DNA of 64,000 bases, taken from the NCBI RefSeq assembly GCF_001513955.1, contig NZ_KQ948150.1, positions 186,001 to 250,000 of the forward strand, in the 5' to 3' direction. Within the stretch, counting starts at the first letter, position 1, and each line of letters opens with the position of its first letter. Origin of the DNA: Streptomyces pseudovenezuelae. GTDB lineage: Bacteria > Actinomycetota > Actinomycetes > Streptomycetales > Streptomycetaceae. The translations under genes were made by a program, and so were the position numbers. The notes beneath the pieces were generated by a model. The model worked only from the letters and a program-made list of their open reading frames with translations. It was not told the DNA's origin and made no database searches. Positions 49,501 to 58,652 of the stretch are shown here, piece by piece.

Positions 49501-51042
49501 ATGTCGAAGGCAGACAACTCCTCCTCACCCAAGGCGGGTGGTGTCGCCGCCGCGATGAGCGCGCTGGTCCTGGCGGTTCTCCTCGCCGCCCTGGACCAGA
49601 CGATCGTCTCGACCGCGTTGCCCCGGATAGCCGAGGACCTGAACGGCTTCGACGACATCGCGTGGGTCAGCGCCGCCTACCTGCTCGCGTCGACCGCGGT
49701 CACACCTCTGTGGGGCAAGCTCGGCGACATGTTCGGCCGCAAGAGGCTGTACCTGGCGTCGACCTCGGTCTTCCTGATCGCCTCCGTGGCCTGCGGCCTG
49801 GCGCAGAACCTGCCCGAACTGATCGGCGCCCGTGTGCTGCAGGGTGTGGGCGGCGGCGGCATGATCGTGCTGACCTTCGCCCTCGTCGGCGACATCGTCG
49901 CCCCGAGCGAACGCGGCCGCTACCAGGGCATGTTCGGCTCGGTCTACGGCGTCGCCAGCATCGTCGGCCCCCTGCTGGGCGGAGTCTTCACCGACCAGCT
50001 CTCCTGGCGCTGGGCGTTCCTGGTCAACCTGCCGTTCGGCATCGTCGCCCTGACCGTCGCGGCGCGCGCCCTGCCCGCCGCCACCCGGGGCACCCGGGCC
50101 CGTATCGACTACCTCGGCGCCACCGTGCTGGCCGCCATCGCCACCGGTCTCGTCCTCGTCACGTCCTTCGGGGAACGCTGGGGCTGGGGCTCCCCGGCCA
50201 TCGTCGTTCTGATCGCCGCCACCGTCGCGCTGGCCGTACTGCTGGTGCCGGTCGAGCGTCACGCCGCCGCCCCGGTCCTGCCACCGGCCATGTTCGCCTC
50301 CCGGACGGTGGTGTTCTCCTCGCTGATCGCCTTCTTCGCCAACGCCGCGATGTTCTCCGTGCTGGTCTACCTGCCGACCTACCTCCAGATCGTCCACGGA
50401 GTCTCGGCCACCCTCTCCGGCATCCACATGCTGCCGCTGGTCGCCGGGCTGGTCGTCAGCCAGTCCCTGGCCGGACGCTGGGCCGCACACGTCGAGCGGC
50501 TGCGGGCGATCCTGCTCGCGGGCCTGGTCGCCAACCTCGCGGGGCTGCTCCTGCTCGGCACGATCGGAGCGGCCACCGACACCCTCGTCCTGAGCGTCTA
50601 CTTCCTGATCACCGGTGTCGGCGTCGGCATGGTGCCCATGGTCGTGCTCACCACCGTCCAGAACAGCGTGCCCGCCACCGACCTCGGTGCCGCCAGTGCC
50701 GTCGTCACCTTCGCCCGCTCGATCGGCGCGGCCTTCGGAGTCGCCGTCTTCGGCAGCCTCCTCAACTCCGGCTTCGCCGACCGTACGAGCGGTCTGCCGA
50801 CCGGCGGCGGCTTCGACGCCACCCGCCCCGACACCATCGGCCGGCTCCCCGGTGCCCTGCGCGACACCGCACTGGACGCCTTCGCCCACGCCACGGCGGG
50901 CGGCTACCTCTGGATCGCGCCCGCCCTCGCCGTCGGGATCGTCCTCGCCCTGTTCCTGAAGCCGGCACGCGGGACCGGTGAGACCGCTGCCGCCGACCAC
51001 TCCGACCTCGCGCCCGCCAAGGATTCCGTCCGGGCCGCCTGA
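49501..51042 (+). CDS. DHA2-family (14-TM) MFS multidrug exporter
   Basis: 513 aa. It has the DHA2 motif LDQTIVSTALPRIAEDL in helix 1, the motif A region GKLGDMFGRKRLYLAS, and motif C-like VGPLLGGVFTDQLSWRW. Fourteen hydrophobic segments are spread over the length. This family exports drugs and toxic organics by proton antiport. ATG 49501 follows GAAAGG; the longer frame upstream runs through the operator. Control by the divergent TetR is expected. The SRPBCC gene at 51110 is convergent. Confidence 0.93.
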   Translation: MSKADNSSSPKAGGVAAAMSALVLAVLLAALDQTIVSTALPRIAEDLNGFDDIAWVSAAYLLASTAVTPLWGKLGDMFGRKRLYLASTSVFLIASVACGLAQNLPELIGARVLQGVGGGGMIVLTFALVGDIVAPSERGRYQGMFGSVYGVASIVGPLLGGVFTDQLSWRWAFLVNLPFGIVALTVAARALPAATRGTRARIDYLGATVLAAIATGLVLVTSFGERWGWGSPAIVVLIAATVALAVLLVPVERHAAAPVLPPAMFASRTVVFSSLIAFFANAAMFSVLVYLPTYLQIVHGVSATLSGIHMLPLVAGLVVSQSLAGRWAAHVERLRAILLAGLVANLAGLLLLGTIGAATDTLVLSVYFLITGVGVGMVPMVVLTTVQNSVPATDLGAASAVVTFARSIGAAFGVAVFGSLLNSGFADRTSGLPTGGGFDATRPDTIGRLPGALRDTALDAFAHATAGGYLWIAPALAVGIVLALFLKPARGTGETAAADHSDLAPAKDSVRAA

Positions 51043-51109
51043 CCCCACGACGCCCTCGACCGGCCGACGCCCCACCGGGTGCCGGCCGGCGGCGTGCTCC
51101 GGCCGCGCG

Positions 51110-51598
51110 CTACGCGCCGCCGTCCCGCGGAGCCGCCTCGGAAAGCCGCTTCAGCTGGGTGACCCACAACGAGTTCAGACGCCGCGCCCACAGCGGGGAC
51201 GACATCTTCAGGGACCTGGCGGAGGGGCCGCGGACCACGTTCTCGGTCACCACATGGGTGCCGTCCGCCACCGGAGTGAGCAACCACGCCTGGTAGAGCT
51301 GCACACCGGCGCCGACACCCGACCAGCCGAGCCGCGTGTACGGCACGTGCTCTCCCGTGTACATCTCGAACCGGTGGCCGTGGAACCGCACTTCGAAGCT
51401 CCGCGCGAGCGGCCCGGCCCGGACCTCGGTGAGGCCCGGCACCCACTCCGGCCACCGCGGCACATCGGTGAGCAGCGCGAACGCCAGAGCCGGCGGGGCG
51501 TGCACGACGGCCTGCGTCTGGCAGAAGCTGTGTGCCTGGTCGGGGGAGAAGCCCGAAGGCCAGTGGATGTCCGGATGGCGGTCCGAGGCACCGGACAT
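51110..51598 (-). CDS. SRPBCC-family protein
   Basis: 162 aa. The helix-grip fold is shown by FCQTQAVVHAPPALAFALLTDVPRWPEWVPGLTEV at the N-terminus, FHGHRFEMYTGEHVPYTRLGW and the C-terminal helix LWARRLNSLWVTQLKRLSEA. It probably binds a small hydrophobic ligand. ATG 51598 follows GAGGGGAG; the extended frame upstream is not family-like. It stands between the exporter and the second LAL gene, which ends in the same direction. Confidence 0.8.
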   Translation of the reverse strand: MSGASDRHPDIHWPSGFSPDQAHSFCQTQAVVHAPPALAFALLTDVPRWPEWVPGLTEVRAGPLARSFEVRFHGHRFEMYTGEHVPYTRLGWSGVGAGVQLYQAWLLTPVADGTHVVTENVVRGPSARSLKMSSPLWARRLNSLWVTQLKRLSEAAPRDGGA

Positions 51599-51766
51599 TC
51601 CGGCTCCCCTCTCGTACGCGGTGCGAGGCGGCGTCAGAGGCGACCACCGTGGACAGGGCACCCCGGCAGGGGAGGTCCCCGGTCCACTCTGCGCGGGGGC
51701 CGCAAACCCGGCATAGGTCAAATGACTGAGGCCCCAGCGCGGTCCGTCGTACCGCGCCCGCAGAGG

Positions 51767-54553
51767 TCAGCCGCCGCTGTTCGTCTCCAGCCCCGAGAGC
51801 GCGTCCCGCAGCGCGGCCCGCGAAGTGATGCCCAGTTTGGGATAGATCTGGTACAGGTGCGTGCCGATGGTCCGATGGGACAGCAACAGCCGCTCGGCGA
51901 TCTGCTTGTTGGTCAGCCCGGTCGCCGCGAGCCTCGCGATCTGCAGTTCCTGGGCGGTCAGTGCCCCCGGTCCGGGCCTGGCGGCCACCGACGCGGAGTG
52001 GCCCCCGGCCCGCAGTTCCGCAGCGGCGCGCGCCGCCCAGGGCTCGGCGCCCAGCCGCCGGAAGTCCTCCAGCGCCCGGGCGAGCTGCTCTCTGGCCTCC
52101 GGCGCGGCCCGCAGCCGCCGCAGCCGTTCGCCGTAGAAGAGGCGGACCCGGGCGACGTCGAAGGGCCGGTGTTCCGGATCGGGCAGGGACAACGCCTGCT
52201 CGAACAGCGCGAGCGACGCCTTTCCCGGCGTGGTCAGCGCCTCACAGGCCAGCACCAGCAGCTCCAGCCGGGGCGACAGCGCGGCCATCGAGGAGGCACG
52301 CATCGCCGCCGCGTGCGCCGCCGCCTCCTTCTCCCGGCCGGTCCGCACGGCGGCCTCCACCAGGTCCATCGCGCCCCACATCGCGATCGGTACGTAGGGG
52401 GCCACGGTCCCCGCCGGACTCAGGGCGCGGGCGTGCTGGTACGCGGTCTCGAAGTCGTTGCTCCCCAAGGCGGCCAGCGCTCGGGCGTGGCAGGCGAAGT
52501 ACCGGGCGCCGTGGGTGCCGCGGGGAGTCGCCCAGCGCACGATCTCCTCGGTCAGCTCGGCACTGGTGGCGGCGTTGCCCTGTGCCGCGGCCACGGCCGC
52601 CTGGATGTACTGGAAGTACCAGGCGAAGAACCGGTAGTCGTGGTTCTCGCACAGGCCGAGCCCCTCGGCCGCCAGCTCGGCGGCGTCGTCCCACCGGCCC
52701 AGATGAAAGTAGTCCAGGCCCAGATGCATCAGCGCGCCCAGATGGCGGCGGACGGGCGCGGCACCGGCACGCCCCTGCTCCACCAGCCGGCGCGTGGCCC
52801 ACCGGAAGTCCCCGAGCCGGTCCGCGAACACCGAAGCGGTACCGACGCGGATCACCCGGGTGGGGTCATCGCCCACGGTGCTGATCAGCGTCGACAGCCG
52901 GGGCAGCGCCGCGGCACCGGTGCGGGACGGGTCGCCGAAGGTCTGGATGATCACCCAGAGCAGTTCGGGCGGCTCGGGAGTCAGCCTTTCCACGTACGTC
53001 AGCAGCGGCTGCCACAGCTTCGGGTCACCGCCGTACCAGCACAGCAGCACCAGCACGTGCAGGGCTTCTACGAGGCCCTCGTCCGAGGCGTCGTAACCGT
53101 GCTCCCCGGACTCGATCGCCCCGACCAGGAGCTGGTACGCGGTGTCCATGTCGCCGTCCCGGTTGATCAGCAGGAACGCCGCCGCGGCAGCCGCGTGCAG
53201 GGACTGCTGTCCGGTGGGGTGGGCCTGGGCTCCGGCCAGCAGCCGCGAGGCATCGTCCAGGTCGCCGCTGGAGTCCACGCCGACGTACGCCGCCTCGGCG
53301 AGCCGGCGGCTCTCGTCGGACGCCGCGGGACTGAGGCCCGCGGAACGGGTCAGCGCCGCCACCGCGCCGAGCGCGTCCCCGCGCCGCAGCCGGCGTCGCC
53401 CGGCCTCCTCCAGCAGCGCGGCGACCACCTCGTCGGGCTCCACCGCTGCCTCGCCCAGATGCCAGGCGCGGCGCTCCAACTGCTCGCCGAGCACCTCGGC
53501 GAGCGCCCGGTGGGCTCGTCTGCGTTCCGCGGCGGTCGCCAGTTCCACCACCGCGGAGCCGATGAGCGGATGCCGGAAGGACAGCCGCCGGTTGCCGGTG
53601 GAGATCGTCACCAGCCGGTTCTGCTCCGCGGGGGCGAGGTCGTCGACACCGGCCCGGCCGGAGGCGGCAGCCACTACGGCGGCCAGGTCACCGGTCCCGT
53701 CGAGGGCCGCGAGCAGCAACAGCCGCCGGGTGCGATCGGGCAGCCCGGCCACGCGGGAGGCGAACATGGCCTGGAGGCGTTCACTCAGGGGCAGCACACC
53801 CGGCACCGCCGCCAGGGTCGTGCGCTGCTCGGCGGTCAGCGCCAACGGCAGCTCCACCAGCGCCAGCGGGTTGCCGCGTGCCTCGGCCGAGATACGGCGC
53901 CGCACGGCGGGGGACACATCGGGGTGCGCGAGGGCGAGCAGTTCGGCCGACGAGGCGGCGTCCAGCGGCTCCAGCCGGCGCTCGGTCAGGCCACCGGACT
54001 CGAAGAAGCTCTCGGAGTCCGTGCGGGAGGCGGCGAGAAACCCGATCCGGCTGCCGACGAGCCGGCGGGCCACGAAGCCGAGCACGGCGTTGGTCGCCCG
54101 GTCCAGCCACGGAAGGTCGTCCACGACGAGCAGGAGCGGTGTCCGGGCCGATATCAGCCGCAGCAGAAGCAGGACCGCGGTGGAGGTCAGGAGCCGGTCG
54201 GGCGCGGGCCCGCCGCCGATGCCGATCGCGACCCGCAGGGCGTCGCGGTGCACGGGGTCCAGGACGTCGAATTCGTCGAAGAGCGGCACCAGGAGCTGGT
54301 TGAGCCCGGCGTAGCCGATGTCCGCCTCGAACTGCACGCCGGCCGCGCGCAGCACCCGGACACCCCTGTTCACGGCACCGGCCGCCACCGCGTCGAGCAC
54401 CGCGGTCTTCCCGACCCCCGCCTCGCCCGAGAGCAGCAGGGCGGCTCCGTGGACCTCGGGGTTGTTGAAGAAGGAGTGGATGAAGCCCAGGTCCCCGTCG
54501 CGTCCGACCAGCCGTGTCGAGGCCGGGCGGACGGGTGGGTCCAGGTCATTCAT
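51767..54553 (-). CDS. LuxR-family ATPase regulator (LAL), copy 2
   Basis: 928 aa with the same architecture as the LAL at 45521: Walker A GEAGVGKTAVL, Walker B PLLLVVDDLPWLD, a TPR-like middle, and the LuxR HTH LTAQELQIARLAATGLTNKQIAERLLLS, then RTIGTHLYQIYPKLGI. Both end with nearly the same ITSRAALRDAL. ATG 54553 follows GGGAGG. The pair are paralogues, about 3.5 kb apart, on the same strand. Target genes and inducer are not known. Confidence 0.92.
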   Translation of the reverse strand: MNDLDPPVRPASTRLVGRDGDLGFIHSFFNNPEVHGAALLLSGEAGVGKTAVLDAVAAGAVNRGVRVLRAAGVQFEADIGYAGLNQLLVPLFDEFDVLDPVHRDALRVAIGIGGGPAPDRLLTSTAVLLLLRLISARTPLLLVVDDLPWLDRATNAVLGFVARRLVGSRIGFLAASRTDSESFFESGGLTERRLEPLDAASSAELLALAHPDVSPAVRRRISAEARGNPLALVELPLALTAEQRTTLAAVPGVLPLSERLQAMFASRVAGLPDRTRRLLLLAALDGTGDLAAVVAAASGRAGVDDLAPAEQNRLVTISTGNRRLSFRHPLIGSAVVELATAAERRRAHRALAEVLGEQLERRAWHLGEAAVEPDEVVAALLEEAGRRRLRRGDALGAVAALTRSAGLSPAASDESRRLAEAAYVGVDSSGDLDDASRLLAGAQAHPTGQQSLHAAAAAAFLLINRDGDMDTAYQLLVGAIESGEHGYDASDEGLVEALHVLVLLCWYGGDPKLWQPLLTYVERLTPEPPELLWVIIQTFGDPSRTGAAALPRLSTLISTVGDDPTRVIRVGTASVFADRLGDFRWATRRLVEQGRAGAAPVRRHLGALMHLGLDYFHLGRWDDAAELAAEGLGLCENHDYRFFAWYFQYIQAAVAAAQGNAATSAELTEEIVRWATPRGTHGARYFACHARALAALGSNDFETAYQHARALSPAGTVAPYVPIAMWGAMDLVEAAVRTGREKEAAAHAAAMRASSMAALSPRLELLVLACEALTTPGKASLALFEQALSLPDPEHRPFDVARVRLFYGERLRRLRAAPEAREQLARALEDFRRLGAEPWAARAAAELRAGGHSASVAARPGPGALTAQELQIARLAATGLTNKQIAERLLLSHRTIGTHLYQIYPKLGITSRAALRDALSGLETNSGG

Positions 54554-54703
54554 CGAGCTGCCTCCCACGGCTGACTTCCGGAGGCCTGGTGGGGTCCGCC
54601 GACCTGGCCGCGCCTGCACCCGGCGCCATGCGGCCCTTGCAGTCACCGGAGTGTAAAGGACGTCCATATCGTGCCATTCACCACTGACTCACCTCGCCGC
54701 ACG

Positions 54704-54799
54704 GGCTACCCGGTAGACGTGGACGGTGACTTCGGCGCCGAGACCGCCAGTGCCGCACGCAGCGTCCAGTCCGACCATGGTCGACTCACGCCCGAGGGA
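54704..54799 (+). pseudogene. Fragment of a peptidoglycan-binding (PG_binding_1) domain
   Basis: The plus strand reads GYPVDVDGDFGAETASAARS, then VQSDHGRLTPEG. This closely follows the PG_binding_1 repeat (GYxVDVDGDFGxxTxxAVRxFQxDHGLTxDG) but with substitutions (AARSV for AVRxF, an inserted Arg). No catalytic domain or signal adjoins it. It is probably the remnant of a cell-wall hydrolase. The rest of 54800-55026 shows no gene I can support. Confidence 0.6.
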
Positions 54800-55026
54800 G
54801 CGTCGTTGTCGGTGCGAGCGGTGCGTTCGACGTCCAGGAGGCGGTACGCCTCGCCGTTGCCTGGCGAGGTACGTCCGGGAGAACGACAGCGAGGCCTCGC
54901 GCGCGGTGGCCGCCACCGCCAGGTCGGGGTCGGCCGACCGCCGCGACCGTGTGCTCGACACAGGTTCCGACGCGTCGGATGTCGTACATGCGAAGGTCCA
55001 CGGTCCGTGGGTGAGCCGGCCGGACG

Positions 55027-55905
55027 CTATCGGGTCGTGTGCCGTGCCGAGTCCGCCTGCTGCGCGGTCCAGGAGGTCAGGATGCGCAAGGCGTCGTGGG
55101 AGGGGCTGCCGGGTTCGGCGGTGAGGACCATCAGGCGTTGTCCTGAGCCGTCGTTGGCGGCCCAGGTGTCGCAGTCGAGTGTGAGGTCGCCGACCAGGGG
55201 ATGGCGGTAGTGCTTGGTGCCGTACGTGGCGCTGTTGACGCGTTGTTGGGCCCACCAGGTGCGGAAGTCGGCGTCCTCGAGGGTCAGGTCCCCGACCAGG
55301 CGGGCGAGGTCCGGGTCGTCGGAATCGGCGCCCGCCTCCATCCGCAGGGCGGCCACCGCGTCCCGGGCGTCGTGGGCCCACTCCTTGTGCAGCCCCCGGA
55401 TCGCGGGGTCGGTGAACATGAGGCGCAGGTAGTTGCGGTGATGGGCCGGAACGGCGGAGAAGTCGGTGTAGAGGGCGGTGGCGGTGGCGTTCCAGGCGAG
55501 GATGTCGAGGCGTTTGCCGAGGACGAGGGCGGGGGTGTGGGTGAGCTGGTGGAGGAGGCGGCGCATGGCGGGGCGTACGCGCTGGGGTTGTGCTCGGCGG
55601 TGACGGCGGGGTTGGTCGTCGGTGCGGCCGGCGAGTTGGTAGAGGTAGTGCTGTTGGTCGTGGTCGAGGCGGAGGGCGCGGGCGAGGGTGGCGAGGACGG
55701 GGGTGGAGGCGCGGACGCGGCCCTGTTCGAGGCGGGTGTAGTAGTCGACGCTGATGGCGGCGAGTGCGGCGACTTCCTCGCGGCGCAGTCCGGTGACCCG
55801 GCGTGGGGTGTCCGTTGGGGGCAGGCCGCATTCCTGGGGGTCCAGTTGTGCCCGGCGGGCCCGCAGAAAGGCACCGAGGGCATGCGGGTCGGGAGGTGAG
55901 CTCAT
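55027..55905 (-). CDS. XRE-family regulator with MmyB-like ligand domain
   Basis: 292 aa. The HTH region contains RRVTGLRREEVAALAAISVDYYTRLEQGR (about 35-65), the hallmark of this family. The C-terminal MmyB-like PAS domain includes ILAWNATATALYTDF, NYLRLMFTDPAIRGLHKEW and LVGDLTLDCDTW. ATG 55905 follows AGGAGAAT. In Streptomyces such regulators usually sit beside dehydrogenases or hydrolases they control. Here the exported hydrolase gene follows on the same strand. Its own promoter has an ATCACAC-N11-GTGTGAT repeat that differs from the GTCACC sites nearby. Confidence 0.9.
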   Translation of the reverse strand: MSSPPDPHALGAFLRARRAQLDPQECGLPPTDTPRRVTGLRREEVAALAAISVDYYTRLEQGRVRASTPVLATLARALRLDHDQQHYLYQLAGRTDDQPRRHRRAQPQRVRPAMRRLLHQLTHTPALVLGKRLDILAWNATATALYTDFSAVPAHHRNYLRLMFTDPAIRGLHKEWAHDARDAVAALRMEAGADSDDPDLARLVGDLTLEDADFRTWWAQQRVNSATYGTKHYRHPLVGDLTLDCDTWAANDGSGQRLMVLTAEPGSPSHDALRILTSWTAQQADSARHTTR

Positions 55906-55924
55906 GTCGTCGATTCTCCTGCGG

Positions 55925-55949
55925 ATCACACGTATATGCGATGTGTGAT
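55925..55949. promoter_or_regulatory. Inverted repeat upstream of the XRE-MmyB gene
   Basis: ATCACAC (55925-55931) and GTGTGAT (55943-55949) are 7-bp arms with an 11-nt spacer, 20 nt before the start. GTGTGATGTGC recurs about 28 nt further upstream. It is probably an autoregulatory site. Confidence 0.6.
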
Positions 55950-56046
55950 GTGCGATGCGAGAGGCGCAGTGTGTGATGTGCCTGTGCGGTCGGGAACTGC
56001 CCGGGGGCGGCGGGACCTTTGATCGGTCCCGCCGCCCTCCGAGGTG

Positions 56047-56907
56047 TCAGCGGACGGTCGTGCGGGCCGCGCGCTCGATCACGTCGGCCACCAGGTGCGG
56101 GTGCGAGACGGCGACCGAGTGGGAGGCGGCGACCTCGGTGGTGTGCGCGTGGGCGCGTTCGGCCATGAAGCGCTGCACGGCCGGGGGGATGTTGAGGTCC
56201 TCGGTGGTGATGATGTCCCAGCTCGGCTTGGTCTTCCAGGCCGCGGTGGTGGCCTTCTCCTCCAGGGCGGCCTGGGCGATGGGACGCTGTTCGGCGGCCA
56301 TGAGGGCGGCCTGCCGTACCGGTACGTCGGCGGCGAACTGGTGGTGGAACTTGTCCTGCCGGATGTACAGGTCGGTGGCGGTGGAGCCGTCGGCCTGCTG
56401 GTAGGTGACCGGGTCCAGGGCGCCGGGGAGGGTGGAGCCCGGGTACTTGTTCGTGAGCTCCAGGGCGCTCTCACCGGGGGCGGGCAGGAAAGCGGCCACG
56501 TAGACCAGGGCCTTGACCTCGGGATCGCCGGTGGTCGCCTCGCTGATGACGTTGCCGCCGTAGGAGTGGCCGACGACGATCTTCGGGCCCTTGACGTGGT
56601 CGAGGACGGTACGCAGGGCGGCGGCGTCGGAGGCCGGGCCGCGCAGCGGGTCGGCGGCGGCGACGACCGGGTAGCCGTCCGCCCGCAGGTCGGCGATGAC
56701 GCCGTTCCAGCTCGAACCGTCGGCGAAGGCGCCGTGCTCCAGGATGACGGTGGGCTTGGCGTGCTTGGTGACGCCGGCTGCCTCGGCGGTCCCGGTCGCG
56801 CCGTTTGCGGTGCCGCTGAGGGCGAACGCGCCGAGCGCGAGCCCCGCCGTGGCCGTCGCGATCGCGCCCGTCATCAGCCGCTTGCGCCCACCCTTGATGC
56901 TCACCAC
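56047..56907 (-). CDS. Exported alpha/beta hydrolase (MhuC/EstC-like)
   Basis: 286 aa. An N-terminal signal (RKRLMTGAIATATAGLALGAFALSGTANG) precedes VILEHGAFADGSSWNGVIADL. The nucleophile is in VVGHSYGGNVISEA (GHSYGG) and the histidine in VAASHSVAVSHP. This short, single-domain type includes salicylate-ester and antibiotic-ester hydrolases. GTG 56907 follows GAGAGGGG. Two GTCACC-N9-GGTGAC sites centred 88 and 127 nt upstream indicate control shared with the hydrolase at 57184 and the Ohr gene. Confidence 0.88.
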   Translation of the reverse strand: MVSIKGGRKRLMTGAIATATAGLALGAFALSGTANGATGTAEAAGVTKHAKPTVILEHGAFADGSSWNGVIADLRADGYPVVAAADPLRGPASDAAALRTVLDHVKGPKIVVGHSYGGNVISEATTGDPEVKALVYVAAFLPAPGESALELTNKYPGSTLPGALDPVTYQQADGSTATDLYIRQDKFHHQFAADVPVRQAALMAAEQRPIAQAALEEKATTAAWKTKPSWDIITTEDLNIPPAVQRFMAERAHAHTTEVAASHSVAVSHPHLVADVIERAARTTVR

Positions 56908-56984
56908 GACAAAACCCCTCTCAGGAACTTCTTCTCGGTATCGGTGTTCACGGTGTTCACGGGGTTCCGGTCTGACCGGAACGC

Positions 56985-57044
56985 GTCACCGTTCAAGCTG
57001 GTGATGAAACTTTCACGTATGTCATCACCTGTCAAGACGGTGAC
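56985..57044. promoter_or_regulatory. Two GTCACC-N9-GGTGAC operators before the hydrolase gene
   Basis: GTCACC-N9-GGTGAT (56985-57005) and ATCACC-N9-GGTGAC (57024-57044), with centres 39 bp apart. The spacers both contain TCAAG. The nearer site is centred 88 nt from the start codon. Confidence 0.8.
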
Positions 57045-57183
57045 GTATTGATGGCTCGGTGTTATGGGCAGCTGCCTCTTCGAGATGGCCGTCGCGGATC
57101 GGATCGGATCGGCCAGTACCGCCGCCCCGGCGTCGTCGGCGCCGGGGCGGACGCGGTCGATCCTGCGCGGCGGCGTGCGGCAC

Positions 57184-58251
57184 TCAGAGGTGGTCGGCGT
57201 CCACCACGGCCTGCGCGAAGGCCGTGGGTGCTTCCTGCGGCAGGTCGTGACCGATGTCGGTGATCGTCCGGTGCAGGTAGGGGCCGGTGAAGTGGCTGCG
57301 GTACGCGCTGCCGTCGCCCGGTGTGGTGAACGGGTCCAGGGCGGCGTCGAGGGTGACGGTGGGGACGCCGATGGAGGGCTGGGCGGCCAGCTTGCGCTCG
57401 TAGTGGTCGTAGCGTCGGTCGCCCTCGATCAGGCTGATGCGCCAGCGGTAGTTGTAGAGGACGATCGCGGCGTAGTCGGGGTTCTTGAAGGCCTCGGCCG
57501 TGCGCGCGAAGGTGGCGTCGGAGAAGTTCCAGTTGGGGGAGACGAGGGTCCACACATAGCGGCACAGCGCGATGCGCTTGTCGACGTTCTCCATGGCCTG
57601 CACGCCCCGGTCGGTGGCGAAGTACCACTGGTACCACCAGTTGTGTTCCACGGCCGGGAGTGCGGGCTCCAACTGTGCCTTGCGGTCGGTGATGAGGTAA
57701 CCGCTGGTCGACACCAGGGACTTGACGCGTTCGGGCCACAGGGCGGCGATGATGTCGGCGGTCCGTGATCCCCAGTCGAAGCCGGCGAGGACCGCCTTGT
57801 CGATCTTCAGGGCGTCCATGAACGCGATGATGTCCAGAGCGATCGCGGACTGCTCGGCGGTGCGGGGGGTGTGGCGCGACAGGAAACGCGTGCTGCCGTG
57901 GCCGCGCAGGTACGGGACGAGAACGCGGTAGCCCAGGTCGGCCAGGAGCGGGGCGGCGTCGACGAAGCTGTGGATGTCGTACGGCCACCCGTGCAGGAGG
58001 ACGACGACCGGGCCGTGTGCGGGACCGGCCTCGGCGTAACCGATGTCCAGGACACCGGCCTTGACGTGCTTCAGCGTGCTGAACTCGGTGTGGGTGCCGG
58101 GCGCGATGGTCGGCACCGTGGGAACGGCGGCGCCGCTCGGCTGCTGCGAGGCGGTCGCGGCGGATGCCTGGGCCTGCAGGCCGGTCAGCGAGACCGCGGC
58201 CGCGCCGGTACCCAGACCGACAGCCTTGCTGAAGGTACGCCTGTTGATCAT
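57184..58251 (-). CDS. Tat-exported epoxide-hydrolase-like alpha/beta hydrolase
   Basis: 355 aa. A twin-arginine signal (INRRTFSKAVGLGTGAAAVS) precedes a fold with oxyanion motif HGWPYDIHSF and nucleophile Asp in LAGFDWGSRTA, the epoxide hydrolase/dehalogenase form rather than Ser. The C-terminal histidine is in ITDIGHDLPQEAP. ATG 58251 is chosen. One GTCACC-type site is centred 91 nt upstream. It is probably located outside the membrane, opening epoxides or processing a related small molecule. It lies in tandem with the hydrolase at 56047. Confidence 0.87.
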   Translation of the reverse strand: MINRRTFSKAVGLGTGAAAVSLTGLQAQASAATASQQPSGAAVPTVPTIAPGTHTEFSTLKHVKAGVLDIGYAEAGPAHGPVVVLLHGWPYDIHSFVDAAPLLADLGYRVLVPYLRGHGSTRFLSRHTPRTAEQSAIALDIIAFMDALKIDKAVLAGFDWGSRTADIIAALWPERVKSLVSTSGYLITDRKAQLEPALPAVEHNWWYQWYFATDRGVQAMENVDKRIALCRYVWTLVSPNWNFSDATFARTAEAFKNPDYAAIVLYNYRWRISLIEGDRRYDHYERKLAAQPSIGVPTVTLDAALDPFTTPGDGSAYRSHFTGPYLHRTITDIGHDLPQEAPTAFAQAVVDADHL

Positions 58252-58331
58252 GTGAAGTCCTCCGTCGTGCGTTCGAGATGACCGGCTCGTGCGTGCCGAG
58301 CCCGCGGCGCGACGACCCTCGCACAGGGTGC

Positions 58332-58352
58332 ATCACCTGTCAAACAGGTGAC
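58332..58352. promoter_or_regulatory. GTCACC-type operator before the epoxide-hydrolase-like gene
   Basis: ATCACC-TGTCAAACA-GGTGAC is a near-perfect palindrome (inner CACCTGT/ACAGGTG), centred 91 nt from the start codon. Confidence 0.8.
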
Positions 58353-58588
58353 GAATGGGGTCGACGTGCCTACTCTCGCTCGTGCCGGAGCCGGACACAT
58401 CAGTCATGTGACGGTCGGGTCCGAAGGGTCGGTCTGGGGTGTGCGAGGCACCGTCCGGTCAGTCATAAGACTGAGGAGAACGCGTCGCGGCCTCAGGAGG
58501 CGCGGAACCCGCCCCCATCCCCGACGGTTCCCGTGTGTGTAGAGAACGAAGACTCCTAGGTCCCATTTATGGGGAGCTAATGAACAGA
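58353..58588. other. Intergenic region between hydrolase and aldehyde dehydrogenase genes
   Basis: No gene recognised. It contains CAGTC-ATAA-GACTG (58460-58473), a small palindrome followed by GAGGAG, and a relatively AT-rich stretch (TCCCATTTATGGGGAGC) just before the aldehyde dehydrogenase operator. Confidence 0.4.
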
Positions 58589-58608
58589 AGTGCTACAGTG
58601 AAGTGGCA
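58589..58608. promoter_or_regulatory. TetR-type operator before the aldehyde dehydrogenase
   Basis: AGTGCTACAGTGAAGTGGCA matches 17 of 20 bases of the site in the tetR/MFS promoter at 49430-49449. It lies 44 nt before the gene, in promoter position. Confidence 0.7.
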
Positions 58609-58652
58609 ATTAGGAAGACGGTCCACGCACTGCACCGGAAGAGAGAACCCAC

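Noticed and set aside
50978..54574. A 1198-aa plus-strand open frame
   Set aside because: It lies antisense to the second LAL gene and has no recognisable domain.
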